Positions 27,030-37,249 of a DNA stretch of 64,000 nt are shown piece by piece; position 1 is the stretch's first letter; each line of letters opens with the position of its first letter. Below the pieces are notes generated by a model. The model saw only the letters and a list, made by a program, of their open reading frames with translations. It searched no databases and was not told the origin of the DNA. The position numbers and the translations under genes are program-made. This DNA is from Virgibacillus proomii (GTDB lineage Bacteria; Bacillota; Bacilli; Bacillales; Amphibacillaceae): NCBI RefSeq assembly GCF_900162615.1, contig NZ_FUFN01000009.1, forward strand, positions 746,520-810,519, read 5' to 3'.

Positions 27030-28220
27030 ATGACAAGTAAAGCATTGGATTCTTTTTTAAATGAAAATATTGCAGATTTAAAAGAACGTGGTTTATATAA
27101 TGAAATTGATCCGGTTGAAGGGCCAAATGGTCCAGAAATCAAAATAGGTGGAAGAATGCTAATTAACCTTTCTTCCAATAACTACCTTGGGCTAGCTACA
27201 GATGAACGGTTAAAAAAAGTTGCAAAACAAGCGGTTGATTCTCATGGTGCCGGTGCAGGAGCCGTTCGAACCATTAACGGTACACTTGATCTACATCTTG
27301 AATTAGAAAAGAAGTTAGCAGCTTTTAAGGGAACAGAAGCGGTTATTTCTTACCAATCCGGCTTTAATTGTAATATGGCTGCAATTTCTGCTGTAATGGA
27401 TAAGCATGACGCCATTTTATCAGATGAGTTAAACCATGCCTCAATTATCGATGGCTGCCGTTTATCAAAGGCAAAAATTATTCGCTTTAACCATTCGGAT
27501 ATGGAAGATCTTAGACAAAAGGCAAAAGAAGCTGCAGAGTCCGGTCAATATAAAAAGATTATGGTAATTACGGATGGGGTCTTTTCCATGGACGGCGATA
27601 TTGCGAAGCTTCCGGAAATTGTTGAAATTGCTGAGGAATTTGACCTTATCACGTATGTCGATGATGCACATGGATCTGGTGTATTAGGTAAAGGTGCAGG
27701 AACAGTAAAGCATTTTGGCCTACAAGATAAAGTTGATTTCCAAATGGGAACATTATCCAAAGCGATCGGTGTTATTGGCGGCTATGTTGCTGGAAAAGCA
27801 AACTTAATTGACTGGTTAAAGGTTCGTTCTCGTCCATTTCTATTTTCAACAGCAGTTTCACCAGCTGATGCAGCAGCTAGTGCGAAGGCTATTGATATTC
27901 TAATGGAAAGTACGGAACTAAATGAAAAGTTATGGGAAAATGGAAATTATTTAAAGACTGGCTTAAAACAGTTAGGCTTTGATATTGGTAATAGTGAAAC
28001 ACCTATTACGCCTTGTATAATTGGAGATGAAAACGCAACACAAGCATTTAGTAAACGATTAAATGAAGAAGGAGTCTATGCAAAATCAATTGTCTTTCCA
28101 ACAGTACCGCGGGGAACAGGGCGTGTAAGAAATATGCCGACTGCAGCACATACAAAAGAAATGTTGGATAAAGCGATTAGCATCTATGAAATAGTTGGAA
28201 AAGAACTTGGGCTAATTTAA
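27030..28220 (+). CDS. kbl: glycine C-acetyltransferase (2-amino-3-ketobutyrate CoA ligase)
   Basis: A 396-residue PLP enzyme of the alpha-oxoamine synthase group that cleaves 2-amino-3-ketobutyrate with CoA to glycine and acetyl-CoA. Visible marks: NLSSNNYLGLATDERL, DDAHGSGVLG and MGTLSKAIGVIGGY with the PLP lysine at 244. The length is exactly that of the family. AAAGGAGG precedes the ATG. A tdh-type dehydrogenase gene starts 36 nt later, so the pair forms a threonine degradation operon. Confidence 0.93.
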   Translation: MTSKALDSFLNENIADLKERGLYNEIDPVEGPNGPEIKIGGRMLINLSSNNYLGLATDERLKKVAKQAVDSHGAGAGAVRTINGTLDLHLELEKKLAAFKGTEAVISYQSGFNCNMAAISAVMDKHDAILSDELNHASIIDGCRLSKAKIIRFNHSDMEDLRQKAKEAAESGQYKKIMVITDGVFSMDGDIAKLPEIVEIAEEFDLITYVDDAHGSGVLGKGAGTVKHFGLQDKVDFQMGTLSKAIGVIGGYVAGKANLIDWLKVRSRPFLFSTAVSPADAAASAKAIDILMESTELNEKLWENGNYLKTGLKQLGFDIGNSETPITPCIIGDENATQAFSKRLNEEGVYAKSIVFPTVPRGTGRVRNMPTAAHTKEMLDKAISIYEIVGKELGLI

Positions 28221-28255
28221 GCAGAAAGTGAAGCAATAAGAGAGGATTTCGAGTA

Positions 28256-29203
28256 ATGAAGAAAATACTTGTTACAGGAGCTTTAGGACAAATAGGCTCA
28301 GAGCTTGTTATTAAATTAAGGGAACGCTATGGAATAAATAATGTAGTAGCGACTGATATTCGTAAGGCAGAAGGAATCATAGCTGAAGGTCCATGTGAAG
28401 TTATTGATGTGACCGATGCAAACCAACTTTATGAAGTGGCAAAGAAATACCAAATAGATACGATGATGCATTTAGCTGCATTATTATCGGCAAAAGCAGA
28501 AGAAAATCCTAAGCTCGCTTGGCATATTAATATGGGTGGTTTAGTAAATGCATTAGAAACTGCACGGGAATTAAATTTACAGTTTTTTACTCCTAGTTCC
28601 ATTGGTGCTTTTGGTCCAACTACACCAAAAGATAAGACACCTCAAGATACCTTGCAACGTCCAACAACAATGTATGGTGTTAACAAAGTAGCCGGTGAAC
28701 TGTTAGCAGATTACTATTATACTCGTTTTGGTGTTGATACTCGCGGTGTCCGCTTTCCAGGATTAATTTCTTATGTTACATTACCTGGCGGAGGAACAAC
28801 CGACTATGCAGTAGAGATGTATTATGAAGCAGTTAAAAATAAAACTTATACATCTTATATTGCCGAAGGTACTTATATGGATATGATGTATATGCCGGAT
28901 GCGCTTAACGCTATCATTCAGTTAATGGAAGCAAACCCAGCCAATTTAAAACATAGAAATGCATTTAATATCACTGCTTTTTCAGCCGAACCAGAAGATT
29001 TTGCCAGTGCAATTAAAAAACATATTCCGGACTTTACATTAGAATATCAGGTTGATCCAGTTAGACAAAAAATCGCTGACAGCTGGCCAAACAGCTTAGA
29101 TTCAACAGCTGCAATGGAAGAATGGGGCTTTAAAGCAGAATATGATCTTGATAAGATGACAAGTAACATGCTTGAAAAAATCAAAATCAAAATCGAAAGA
29201 TAA
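28256..29203 (+). CDS. tdh: L-threonine 3-dehydrogenase, SDR type
   Basis: A 315-residue NAD-dependent enzyme with an extended short-chain dehydrogenase fold. The nucleotide loop is VTGALGQIGS at 6-15, with MMHLAALLSAKAEENP, TPSSIGAFG and the catalytic YGVNK. The SDR-type threonine dehydrogenases oxidise threonine to 2-amino-3-ketobutyrate, the substrate of the product of kbl just upstream. The order kbl-tdh supports this over a sugar epimerase role. No clear terminator follows; degenerate repeat sequence begins right after the stop. Confidence 0.88.
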   Translation: MKKILVTGALGQIGSELVIKLRERYGINNVVATDIRKAEGIIAEGPCEVIDVTDANQLYEVAKKYQIDTMMHLAALLSAKAEENPKLAWHINMGGLVNALETARELNLQFFTPSSIGAFGPTTPKDKTPQDTLQRPTTMYGVNKVAGELLADYYYTRFGVDTRGVRFPGLISYVTLPGGGTTDYAVEMYYEAVKNKTYTSYIAEGTYMDMMYMPDALNAIIQLMEANPANLKHRNAFNITAFSAEPEDFASAIKKHIPDFTLEYQVDPVRQKIADSWPNSLDSTAAMEEWGFKAEYDLDKMTSNMLEKIKIKIER

Positions 29204-29303
29204 AACTTAGAGCAAAAGCTAGCAACACAAGTACTTAGGCTAGGCAACGCTATTTCAAAAATAGTTACTCATAATGTAGAAATGAGTATAAATTCCTAGA
29301 CGA

Positions 29304-29550
29304 TTAGAAAAACTTGGCTTGTCGTCAAGTCTTTATGGTGAAAGCTATCGTTTTTCTTTTACGATAAAGTGAAACTTTATTCCGTGGAATGCTTTTTACA
29401 CGGAATGTTAGTACCACAAGGGTATGACCTAAAGGCCCTTGAGCCAATCGGGCATTAAGGGGCCGTTTTCTCCAATTTAAACTTCTCGGAAGTTGTGGTT
29501 TTACAGCACCTTACATGCGGGATAAAGCCTAAGGTTTTATACTTTCCTAT
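29304..29550 (+). repeat. MPR: left module, long core, shortened right module
   Basis: The left module starts TTAGAAAAACTTGGC. The core P1 is CATTCCGTG/CACGGAATG (CATT altered by one base before it), the cassette is present, and the TTAAACTTC/GAAGTT inner stem lies within GG(G)GCCG/CAGCACC with changes. The right module breaks after TTTCCTATA. The rest of the 29204-29759 gap holds degenerate repeat scraps (29215-29300, 29640-29710). Confidence 0.88.
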
Positions 29551-29714
29551 AAAAGCATGTGCTCTTATTCAGTACAGACAAGTGCTAAAAACTCAACCGA
29601 TGAGGCTGTAAGAGTAGAGCGGCCTCTAGAGTCTGGCTCTGGAGAATGGATATTGATAAAAGTCATACAAAAATTATCCACGATGTAAAAATAGGGTATA
29701 GCTCGCTAAACAAG

Positions 29715-29750
29715 AAAAGAGCACTGGATTTTTTTCCGAGTGCTCTTTGT
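29715..29750 (-). terminator. terminator of the ykpA gene
   Basis: AAAAGAGCACT and AGTGCTCTTT form a 10-bp stem with a 13-nt loop. On the minus strand it ends in a T run (GCTCTTTTCTTG), nine bases after the ykpA stop. Confidence 0.82.
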
Positions 29751-29759
29751 TTATTATCA

Positions 29760-31382
29760 TTAACCGGAATACATAGCAGCTACTTTAGTTTGTAATTCTT
29801 TATCCTGTACGTATTCATCATAGCTCATTTCTTTATCAATCATGCCATTTGGTGTAATTTCAATTAGCCGATTGGCAATACTTTGAATGAATTGATGATC
29901 ATGAGATGTAAATAAAATCGAGCCTTTAAATTTAATAAGCCCATTATTTAAAGCAGTAATCGATTCTAAATCAAGGTGGTTTGTCGGTTCATCTAATAAT
30001 AGAACATTGGCATTGCTCAACATCATCTTAGCAAGCATGCAACGAACTTTTTCTCCTCCTGATAAAACATTTGCTTTTTTTAATGCCTCCTCACCAGAGA
30101 AAAGCATTCTTCCTAGAAACCCACGTAAAAAGGTTTCTGTTTCATCTTCTGGGGAGTACTGCCGGAGCCAATCAACTAAAGAAAGTTCACTATTTCCAAA
30201 ATAGGAACTATTGTCTTTTGGGAAATAAGATTGAGATGTAGTTACACCCCATTTATACATGCCGGAATCAGGCTCCATTTCACCCATAAGAATTTTAAAT
30301 AACGTCGTTTTTGCAATATCGTTTTTACCTAGAAGGGCAATTTTATCATCTTTATTCATTGTAAAGCTAATATTATCAAGCACTTTTACACCATTAATCG
30401 TTTTTGTTAAACCATCAACACGGAGAAGATCATTACCAATTTCCCTTCCCGGGGAAAAGGCAATATATGGATACTTTCTCGACGAAGGCTTAATGTCGTC
30501 TAAGGTAATGTTTTCTAATAATTTTTTTCGTGATGTTGCTTGTCGCGATTTTGAAGCATTAGCACTGAAGCGAGCAATAAATGATTGTAATTCTTTGATT
30601 TTTTCTTCTTTCTTTTTGTTCGCCTCTTGTGCCATTTTAGTGGCTAGCTGACTGGACTCATACCAAAAATCATAATTTCCGATATAAATTTCAATTTTTC
30701 CATAGTCAACATCAGCGATATGGGTACATACTTTATTTAAGAAATGGCGGTCATGAGATACAACAATAACCGTATTTTCAAAGTTAATTAAAAATTCTTC
30801 TAACCATTGAATTGCTTGAATATCCAAACCATTAGTAGGCTCATCCAATAACAAAATGTCCGGGTTACCAAATAAAGCTTGGGCAAGTAACACTTTGACT
30901 TTTTCATCTGCAGTTAGGTCAGCCATCTTTTTATCATGTAAGGACTCACTAATTCCCAAACCTTTTAAAAGAATAGCTGCATCTGATTCTGCTTCCCATC
31001 CATTCATTTCAGCAAATTCCGCTTCCAATTCGGCTGCACGCATACCATCTTCTTCAGAAAAATCGCCTTTCATATAGATAGCATCTTTTTCTTGTTTTAC
31101 AGCATAGAGTTTTTCATGCCCCATTAAAACAGTATCTAATACATGATCATCTTCATAAGCAAAATGATCCTGTTTTAAAACAGCAAGCCGTTCACCTGGG
31201 GAAAGTGAGACGTGACCGGTCTGAGGCTCAATTTCCCCAGATAAAATCTTCAAAAAGGTTGACTTTCCAGCTCCATTTGCACCAATTAATCCATAACAGT
31301 TACCGGGAGTAAATTTTAAGTTTACATCCTCAAATAACTTTTTATCACCATATCGTAAACTAACATTAGATACATTTATCAT
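29760..31382 (-). CDS. ykpA: ABC-F family ATPase YkpA
   Basis: A 540-residue soluble ATPase with two ABC domains and no membrane segment, a family that acts on the ribosome. Domain 1 has GLIGANGAGKSTFLK (35-49), a long interdomain linker (about 235-305) rich in Lys and Glu, and ILLLDEPTNGLDIQA. Domain 2 has a degenerate Walker A, LLGKNDIAKTTLFK, but a full LSGGEKVR signature and VLLLDEPTNHLDLES. B. subtilis YkpA has a similar unusual second P-loop, so this is a family trait and not damage. It is monocistronic with its own terminator. Confidence 0.92.
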   Translation of the reverse strand: MINVSNVSLRYGDKKLFEDVNLKFTPGNCYGLIGANGAGKSTFLKILSGEIEPQTGHVSLSPGERLAVLKQDHFAYEDDHVLDTVLMGHEKLYAVKQEKDAIYMKGDFSEEDGMRAAELEAEFAEMNGWEAESDAAILLKGLGISESLHDKKMADLTADEKVKVLLAQALFGNPDILLLDEPTNGLDIQAIQWLEEFLINFENTVIVVSHDRHFLNKVCTHIADVDYGKIEIYIGNYDFWYESSQLATKMAQEANKKKEEKIKELQSFIARFSANASKSRQATSRKKLLENITLDDIKPSSRKYPYIAFSPGREIGNDLLRVDGLTKTINGVKVLDNISFTMNKDDKIALLGKNDIAKTTLFKILMGEMEPDSGMYKWGVTTSQSYFPKDNSSYFGNSELSLVDWLRQYSPEDETETFLRGFLGRMLFSGEEALKKANVLSGGEKVRCMLAKMMLSNANVLLLDEPTNHLDLESITALNNGLIKFKGSILFTSHDHQFIQSIANRLIEITPNGMIDKEMSYDEYVQDKELQTKVAAMYSG

Positions 31383-31503
31383 GCGGGTAAATTTCCTCCA
31401 ATAAAATAAAAGTAATCAAAGTTAGCTTACGTTATTTACAAGGTTTCGTCAATATTTGCTGTATACAATGAATGATGTAAGCAGCTATATTACGTGTACA
31501 ACA

Positions 31504-32106
31504 TCATATCCATCCCTTACTTCTAGCAATTTCAATCGCTTCCAAACGGTTTTTTGCCTCTAGTTTTTGTATGATTTCCGATACATAGTTACGAACCGTA
31601 CCATAAGATAAATATAAGGTAGTTGTTAATTCCTTTGTCGTCATACCAGTAGCGATCAACTTCAAAATTTGTTGTTCTCGTTCATTTAGTGGATTTTTTT
31701 CCCGTATGAAATCGACCATTAATTCTTGACTATATACTTGCTCCCCATCAACAACCTTACGAATGGCTGTTGTTAACTCTTCAATGGAACGATCTTTTAA
31801 TAAGTATCCATCTACTCTAGCTTTCATTGCTTTTTCAAAATAACCCGGCTTAGCAAACGTTGTTAATACAATAATCCGTGGTCGTTGATCCATCTCGTTT
31901 ACAAGCTTAGCTACCTCAAGCCCGCTTTTGCCAGGCATTTCAATATCTAATAGACAAACATCCGGTTGCTTTTCTTCGATTAGTTTTATTACCTCGTCAC
32001 CACTAGTAGCCTGACCCACAACCTCCATATCAGCTTCTAAATCTAATAATGATCCTAAAGCACCTAATAACATTTTTTGATCTTCTGCTAAGACAATTTT
32101 ATACAT
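31504..32106 (-). CDS. LuxR/NarL-type response regulator (YvfU/DesR-like)
   Basis: A 200-residue response regulator. The receiver (1-120) has acidic residues in LAEDQ, the phosphoacceptor Asp54 in VCLLDIEMPG and the lysine in LLKDRS. The C-terminal LuxR helix-turn-helix (about 135-198) includes LNEREQQILKLIATGMTTKE and TVRNYVSEIIQKL. The gene overlaps the kinase gene by 8 nt. It should control the ABC exporter genes in the same operon, as in the B. subtilis yvfRSTU arrangement. Confidence 0.9.
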   Translation of the reverse strand: MYKIVLAEDQKMLLGALGSLLDLEADMEVVGQATSGDEVIKLIEEKQPDVCLLDIEMPGKSGLEVAKLVNEMDQRPRIIVLTTFAKPGYFEKAMKARVDGYLLKDRSIEELTTAIRKVVDGEQVYSQELMVDFIREKNPLNEREQQILKLIATGMTTKELTTTLYLSYGTVRNYVSEIIQKLEAKNRLEAIEIARSKGWI

Positions 32107-33235
32107 GAAGCTTCCCTCCTCCCTCCGGTCTTTTTACTTTTGGCACCGTCATTTCCAAAGTAGTACCGCCGTTTGTGACCAGAGACAGGGTACCACCTAA
32201 TAAGGCAAGCCTTTCTTTTATTCCTTGTAAACCATATCCCTCCACACCTTGTGTAGACATGCCAACGCCATTATCCTTTACGTACAAAAAAATCATCCTG
32301 TCGTTTTCTTTAAGCTCAAGCCAGCATTTACTTGCTTGACTATGCTTAACAATATTTGTTACTGCTTCTTTTAAACAAAGACTAAGCATATGTTCAGTAA
32401 CTGCTGAATAAAATCTGATATCTTCGTGAAACTGGATATGTACATCCATATTGGCTGTATCTAATAGTTGCTCCACTTGGGTCAATTCTTCCTTTAGTGT
32501 TTGTGCCTTCATATCGGTTACTAATTCCCGTACTTGGTCCAAAGCTGCTCTTGACGTCGTTTCTATTTCCTTCACTTCCATCTTAGCCCGCTGTGCATCC
32601 TTGGTTATTAAGCGTTCGACTAATTGGCTTTTCAACGTAATCAGCGATAATGTATGACCAAGTGTATCATGAAGATCTTGCGCAATCCTTGTCCGCTCTT
32701 CCCGTTTGATAAGCTCTTCTATTTTAGCATTCGCTTCATCCAATTCTTTTTCTAACTGCATATTCTTATTTATAGAGCGGATTCCAAATGGAGAGGCTAA
32801 AATGACTATCATAAATGGAATAATATTGATAACATAAACATGTTCCATCATAATCAAATGATACATAATTGGTAGCAGCAATGTTATAAATAATGCTGAC
32901 CAACCAATCCAAAAATTCCTTTTATTCCCATACCAGCCAATAAAACTCGCTGTGAAAAAGCCAAGAAATAGAAAGTTGTAATCGTAAACAATGCTTTGAA
33001 CACAAATAATTCCCATTTGCACTCCAAGCCAACAGGAAAACATCCGCGTACCTTCTTTATGAAACAGCTGATGATAGCTAATTAGAAATAGAAGTAAAAG
33101 CAAGTAGCCAAATACTTGCTTCATTCCTTCTACCTCTAACAATAAAACTGCTGGCATAATTAAATATATGAGAAACACATATGGAAAAAAGCCATATTTT
33201 TTAGGAAATAGTTCCCTTCTTACTTGTTTTGTCAT
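32099..33235 (-). CDS. sensor histidine kinase, HisKA_3 type (YvfT/DesK-like)
   Basis: A 378-residue membrane kinase. About five or six membrane helices span residues 15-155. A short coiled coil (158-182) leads to the HisKA_3 box RTRIAQDLHDTLGHTLSLIT with His189. The ATPase part has EAVTNIVKHSQASKCW (N box) and DNGVGM...GYGLQGIKERL (G boxes). There is no large external sensor loop, so the signal is probably perceived within the membrane, as proposed for DesK- and LiaS-like kinases. The gene begins 5 nt after the permease gene ends. Confidence 0.9.
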   Translation of the reverse strand: MTKQVRRELFPKKYGFFPYVFLIYLIMPAVLLLEVEGMKQVFGYLLLLLFLISYHQLFHKEGTRMFSCWLGVQMGIICVQSIVYDYNFLFLGFFTASFIGWYGNKRNFWIGWSALFITLLLPIMYHLIMMEHVYVINIIPFMIVILASPFGIRSINKNMQLEKELDEANAKIEELIKREERTRIAQDLHDTLGHTLSLITLKSQLVERLITKDAQRAKMEVKEIETTSRAALDQVRELVTDMKAQTLKEELTQVEQLLDTANMDVHIQFHEDIRFYSAVTEHMLSLCLKEAVTNIVKHSQASKCWLELKENDRMIFLYVKDNGVGMSTQGVEGYGLQGIKERLALLGGTLSLVTNGGTTLEMTVPKVKRPEGGGKLHV

Positions 33236-33240
33236 TGAAA

Positions 33241-33984
33241 TTACACCACTTCTTGTTTTCGTCTAATATAGATCGATAATATCATAAATAGAACCGTGTA
33301 AGCGACAAGCAATAGTACATTTTGCCATTCTGGCCAATTTCCCCGAATTATTTCCCACGGACCATTTGCATAATGATAGGAAGGCAACCACTTGGCGACA
33401 TCTTGTAAAAATGAAGGCATGACATTTAATGGCATCCACATGCCTCCGAGTAAAGCCATTCCTAAATACAAAATATTGCTTACACCACTAGCTGTCTCTA
33501 CTTTTTTCATCGTACCGACAAGCGTTCCTAATGCCAAGAATACAGCAGAACCAAGTAAGACCCATAATCCGCTCGACACCCATTCTACAGCACGAAGCGA
33601 TACATCATGAATCAACACTCCGGCTAAGAAAATTACTGCAATGGAAAATATATGAATGACACTTTGACCAAGCATTTGACTAATTAAATAGACAGACTCA
33701 GGAAGTGGCATCACTTTTAAAAATTTAGTAAACCCTTGTTGCTTATCTTGTACCATACGAATTCCGAGTGTCATTAAGCTAGAACCCATCACACTAAAAG
33801 TAGCCATCGACATTAAGTAATGCGCAGCCCATAATGCTTGATCCTCAGTACTTTCATTAAATGTAAATACTTTCGTAAAAATAAAGTAAAAACAAACTGG
33901 GACAAATAGTGACCAAAAAACATAATACGGATTACGAATTGCTCGTTTTATCTCAGCACTACATTGATACATGAATTTATCCAT
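33241..33984 (-). CDS. ABC-2 type permease
   Basis: A 247-residue membrane subunit with six helices and the ABC-2 layout, including LGGMWMPLNVMPSFLQDVAKW near residues 180-200, a segment typical of drug or lipid exporters. It pairs with the ATPase encoded just upstream, whose gene overlaps by a few bases. The ATG at 33984 has AAGGAG eight bases before it; the ATG two codons earlier is too close to that site. The exported substrate is unknown. Confidence 0.88.
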   Translation of the reverse strand: MDKFMYQCSAEIKRAIRNPYYVFWSLFVPVCFYFIFTKVFTFNESTEDQALWAAHYLMSMATFSVMGSSLMTLGIRMVQDKQQGFTKFLKVMPLPESVYLISQMLGQSVIHIFSIAVIFLAGVLIHDVSLRAVEWVSSGLWVLLGSAVFLALGTLVGTMKKVETASGVSNILYLGMALLGGMWMPLNVMPSFLQDVAKWLPSYHYANGPWEIIRGNWPEWQNVLLLVAYTVLFMILSIYIRRKQEVV

Positions 33985-34879
33985 CCGCATGACTCCTTTG
34001 TACTAATGATTTAAACACATCATCCATACTCCCTTTGTCAATTTGCAGATCATATGCATCCGGAATATGCTGAATAATATAGGAAACTAAAGCGTCTGTA
34101 TCCTTCGTTTCTAAACAGATTCGCTGATCCCGCTCCTCCACGCTTAATATGTCCGGGATGTCAAGCTTTGCTTTTTCTAGTTTCCTGTGAATACGAAACG
34201 ATACATATTGCTTTAAAAGCGTTTGCTTAATATCTGCAGCAATGCCATCAGCAATTTTTCGTCCTCGATCAAGTAAAATTATACGATTAGCAGCATTATC
34301 TGCTTCTTGTAAATAATGTGTTGAGAATAGAATGCTTTTCCCTTGATCCGCTAGAAAATGAATTGTTTCCCAAAACTTTGCTCTGGAAGTGGTATCCATT
34401 CCAGTTGTTGGTTCATCTAAAATAATAAAATCTGGATTTCCCGCTAAACAAACAGCAAAGTTTACCCTCCTTCTCTGGCCTCCGGAAAGTTTTTCTACTT
34501 TTGTTTTTAAATCGGCTTTCGATAATCCTGTTAACGTAATCATCTCCGTAAGCGCCAAAGGTTGCGGATAATACGTACGAAATAATTGCAACAATTCATT
34601 AGCGGTCAACCCATCCATCATTCTAACTTCCTGCATCATAACACCTAATCGTTCGCGAACACGTATATTCCTTGGATCTTGACCAAATATATGCACACTC
34701 CCTTTCGTTGGTTTTAACAGTCCTAAAATCAGTGAAATAGCTGTTGTTTTGCCAGCACCATTTGGTCCAAGAATTGCAATTACTTCCCCTTGCCTAACGG
34801 AAAAAGATACATCACATAATGCTTGGGTTTGCTTAAAAGTTTTACTCAATTGATCTGTCTGAACAATCATGTCATCCAT
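33977..34879 (-). CDS. ABC exporter ATP-binding protein (YvfR-like)
   Basis: A 300-residue ATPase. Walker A is GPNGAGKTT at 38-46, the Q-loop lies in MMQEVRMMD, the signature is LSGGQRRRV and Walker B is FIILDEPTTGMD, followed by an H-loop STHYLQ. About 75 residues after the ABC core resemble the C-terminal regulatory tail of multidrug-type ATPases. It is the first gene of a four-gene operon (ATPase, permease, kinase, response regulator) with GGAGGT before the ATG. Confidence 0.9.
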   Translation of the reverse strand: MDDMIVQTDQLSKTFKQTQALCDVSFSVRQGEVIAILGPNGAGKTTAISLILGLLKPTKGSVHIFGQDPRNIRVRERLGVMMQEVRMMDGLTANELLQLFRTYYPQPLALTEMITLTGLSKADLKTKVEKLSGGQRRRVNFAVCLAGNPDFIILDEPTTGMDTTSRAKFWETIHFLADQGKSILFSTHYLQEADNAANRIILLDRGRKIADGIAADIKQTLLKQYVSFRIHRKLEKAKLDIPDILSVEERDQRICLETKDTDALVSYIIQHIPDAYDLQIDKGSMDDVFKSLVQRSHADG

Positions 34880-35031
34880 AGAATACCTCCTTGCTATAAG
34901 GATAGCTAACTAGGAAAACGAATTGCAGTAGCTTCTGTCACTACTCTAAATTGACAAATGTCATATATCTTCTAATTAAGGAAAACATCACCATTTAAAC
35001 AGGTTGAAAAAATCAATCTGTAGAGACATGC

Positions 35032-35352
35032 TATAAAGTGAAACTTCATTCAAGGAGTGCTTTTCTCCTTGAATGTTAGTTAAACAAATCGGGGATTTAG
35101 GAACCGTTTTTCTCATCTTGTTCGCAACATCATTAGCTAATTTTAAAATGAGAAAAATACGGATCCTTACATCCGGGATAAAGTGAAACTTCATTTTATG
35201 GAATATTTCCCCAATAAATGTTAGTACCTTAAAGGTATGACCTAAAGGCCCTTGAACGAATCGGGCATTTAGGTGCCGTTTCTCCTATTTAGACCCTTTG
35301 TATCAACCAGGTCTTGATGTGGAGGCTTACGGCACCTTACATGCGGGATAAA
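35032..35352 (+). repeat. two tandem MPR cores without outer modules
   Basis: Core 1 (35032-35182) has P1 CATTCAAGGAG/CTCCTTGAATG, no cassette, and an inner stem TTTTTCTCAT/ATGAGAAAAA that is different from all other copies. Core 2 (35176-35352) has a partly decayed P1 (CATTTTATGG/CCAATAAATG) and the cassette. They share GGGATAAAG. The 34880-36043 gap is otherwise without genes: 35353-35640 shows only AT-rich sequence and a C-type scrap near 35600-35645. Confidence 0.9.
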
Positions 35353-35650
35353 ATTCGTTGTCTTTAAATTTTAGAATTGAAGAAAATGTTAAAAGTTTTT
35401 TTCTGTTTTTCCATATTGGTAGTTTTATTTTTTTAATAAATGGGAACAAATTAAGTGTAGCAGTTATGTAGAAACAACTTTATAATAAGTTGGGGCGTTA
35501 ATAATCTCCAAACCAATTGGAATTCGTGCATCAAATTTGGTTAGTTTTTAAATTAAAGGTAAAGGTTGTAAAATCGTAGTTCTTCTAGAACCGGCAATTA
35601 TGTGCTCCGTTTGCTCACAGCAGGGGCGCTTAAGCTAGACAAAGCTACTT

Positions 35651-35933
35651 TTAGAAAAACTTGGCTTGTCGCCAAGTCTTTCTGGCGAAAGCTATCGTTT
35701 TCTTATACGATAAAGTGAAACTTCATTCAGTAGGAATTTTCTTCCCTCTCCTACTGAATGTTAGTACAGCAAGGGTATGACCTTAAGGCCCTGAACCAAT
35801 CGGGCATTTAGGTGCCATTTTCTCACACTTTGACTCTTTTGTATCAATTTAGGACTTGAAGTGGGAAACTTACGGCACCTTACATGCGGGATAAAGCCTA
35901 AAGTTTTATACTTTCCTATAGTGTTTAAAAAAG
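35651..35933 (+). repeat. MPR: left module, long core, right module
   Basis: The left module starts TTAGAAAAACTTGGC. The core P1 is CATTCAGTAGGA/TCCTACTGAATG, the cassette is present with one deleted base, and the inner stem is CACACTT/AAGTGGG with one mismatch. GGTGCC(A)/CGGCACC follows. The right module ends in TATAGTG and a T/A-rich scrap. The segment 35934-36043 after it shows no gene. Confidence 0.9.
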
Positions 35934-36043
35934 TTATCCAACGTATAGAACAGATATAATTCTTAAAAACAATAACAAAATCGAGTGAGATAAGTATCCC
36001 ACTCAATGGATTACAGGAAATGTATGAAATGATATAAATTTTC

Positions 36044-36904
36044 TTATTCTACAATAGTTACGTTAACTGTTCTTACACCCCAATTGGTTGCTTCACCTTT
36101 TGTTGGGACAAATAAGTCAATTTTATTACCTTTGATTGCACCACCAGTATCAGCAGCTGTTGCATAGCCATACCCTTCAACATAAACTTTTGAACCTAGT
36201 GGAATAACACTTGGATCAACAGCAATTACTTTTGCATCTGGATTTTCCTTTAAGTTTACACCTGTAGCCGTAATACCCGAGCAGCCGTCACAGCTTGCCG
36301 TATAAGCAGTTGCTGTTACAGAAAATGTTTTACCTGCAGGTTTTTCCTGTTTTTCTTGCGCGGGTGCTTGATTACTTGCAGGAGCTTTTGGAGCTGCTGC
36401 TGTTGCTTTAGCCTCTGGAGCTTTTGGAGCCGCTGCTTTAGGTTCTGGAGTTGTCTCCTGCTTATCCACTGTTTGCTCCGTTTGTTTTTTCGGTTGTGGT
36501 GCTGCCTGTTCTACATTTGTTGCTGGCTTATTTTGGGAAACAGTAACTCCTTCTAAAGTTAATTCTTGCCCAATTACAATAAGATCTGAGCCTAGGTTAT
36601 TCCAATTTTTTAGATCTTCTACAGATACATTGTATTTTTGAGAAATAGCAAACAATGTATCTCCTTTTTGGACTTTATATTTCATTTTTGCTTGTTTATT
36701 TATTAGTAATGTTTGTTTCGGATAAATTACTGTAGATTTCAAATCATTTATTTCAACTAAGTTTTCTACTGTCGTATTGTGTTCGTTAGCAATATTCCAA
36801 AGGTTATCTCCTGCTTTTACATCATACTCATCTGCTGATACTGTAGTAGCAGCAGTGCCAGCGATAATCATACCAGTCGCGAATGAAGCCATAATCTTTT
36901 TCAT
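36044..36904 (-). CDS. secreted LysM-3D cell-wall protein (YocH-like)
   Basis: A 286-residue exported protein. A signal peptide (about 1-24, ending TVSADE) leads into two LysM repeats (about 26-69, DVKAGDNLWNIANEHNTTV, and 75-118, KVQKGDTLFAISQKYNVSV) that bind peptidoglycan. A Pro/Ala/Lys/Gln-rich linker (about 122-190) follows. A C-terminal 3D domain (about 195-286) has TATAYT, VDPSVIPLGS and AADTGGAIKGNKIDLF, the three conserved aspartates of the MltA-like fold. It probably cuts or remodels wall glycan. No WalR box with canonical spacing is visible; a palindrome ATTACA-TT-TGTAAT lies at 37019-37032. Confidence 0.92.
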   Translation of the reverse strand: MKKIMASFATGMIIAGTAATTVSADEYDVKAGDNLWNIANEHNTTVENLVEINDLKSTVIYPKQTLLINKQAKMKYKVQKGDTLFAISQKYNVSVEDLKNWNNLGSDLIVIGQELTLEGVTVSQNKPATNVEQAAPQPKKQTEQTVDKQETTPEPKAAAPKAPEAKATAAAPKAPASNQAPAQEKQEKPAGKTFSVTATAYTASCDGCSGITATGVNLKENPDAKVIAVDPSVIPLGSKVYVEGYGYATAADTGGAIKGNKIDLFVPTKGEATNWGVRTVNVTIVE

Positions 36905-37249
36905 TCGTTTTCCCTCCTTAAATATCTGACATAGCCTATCCTAACACAGCAATTCAGGTAGTGCAGTTACAGAATGTTTAAAACTCCATTACAAGAATTA
37001 CCAAAACCAATGAATTATATTACATTTGTAATGTGTTTGAGACAAAAGGACTACCAATCTTTCATTTTGACTTACTATAGTCATAGAGTCACTTATCCTG
37101 TAATATCGCATCCTCTATTCCGGAAAAAACGAACACCAAAAATTTGTCTCCTTTCGTTTAGAATGAAAGCTGACATAAACTAACTTATCACGTAACGCGC
37201 AGAAGACAGGTCGTCGATATCCTCATCACTTTTTACACCTTTAAAACGT

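Noticed and set aside
29760..31382. Degenerate second Walker A of the ABC-F protein as evidence of gene decay
   Set aside because: B. subtilis YkpA has a similarly altered second P-loop, while the signature and Walker B motifs here are intact, so it is a family feature.
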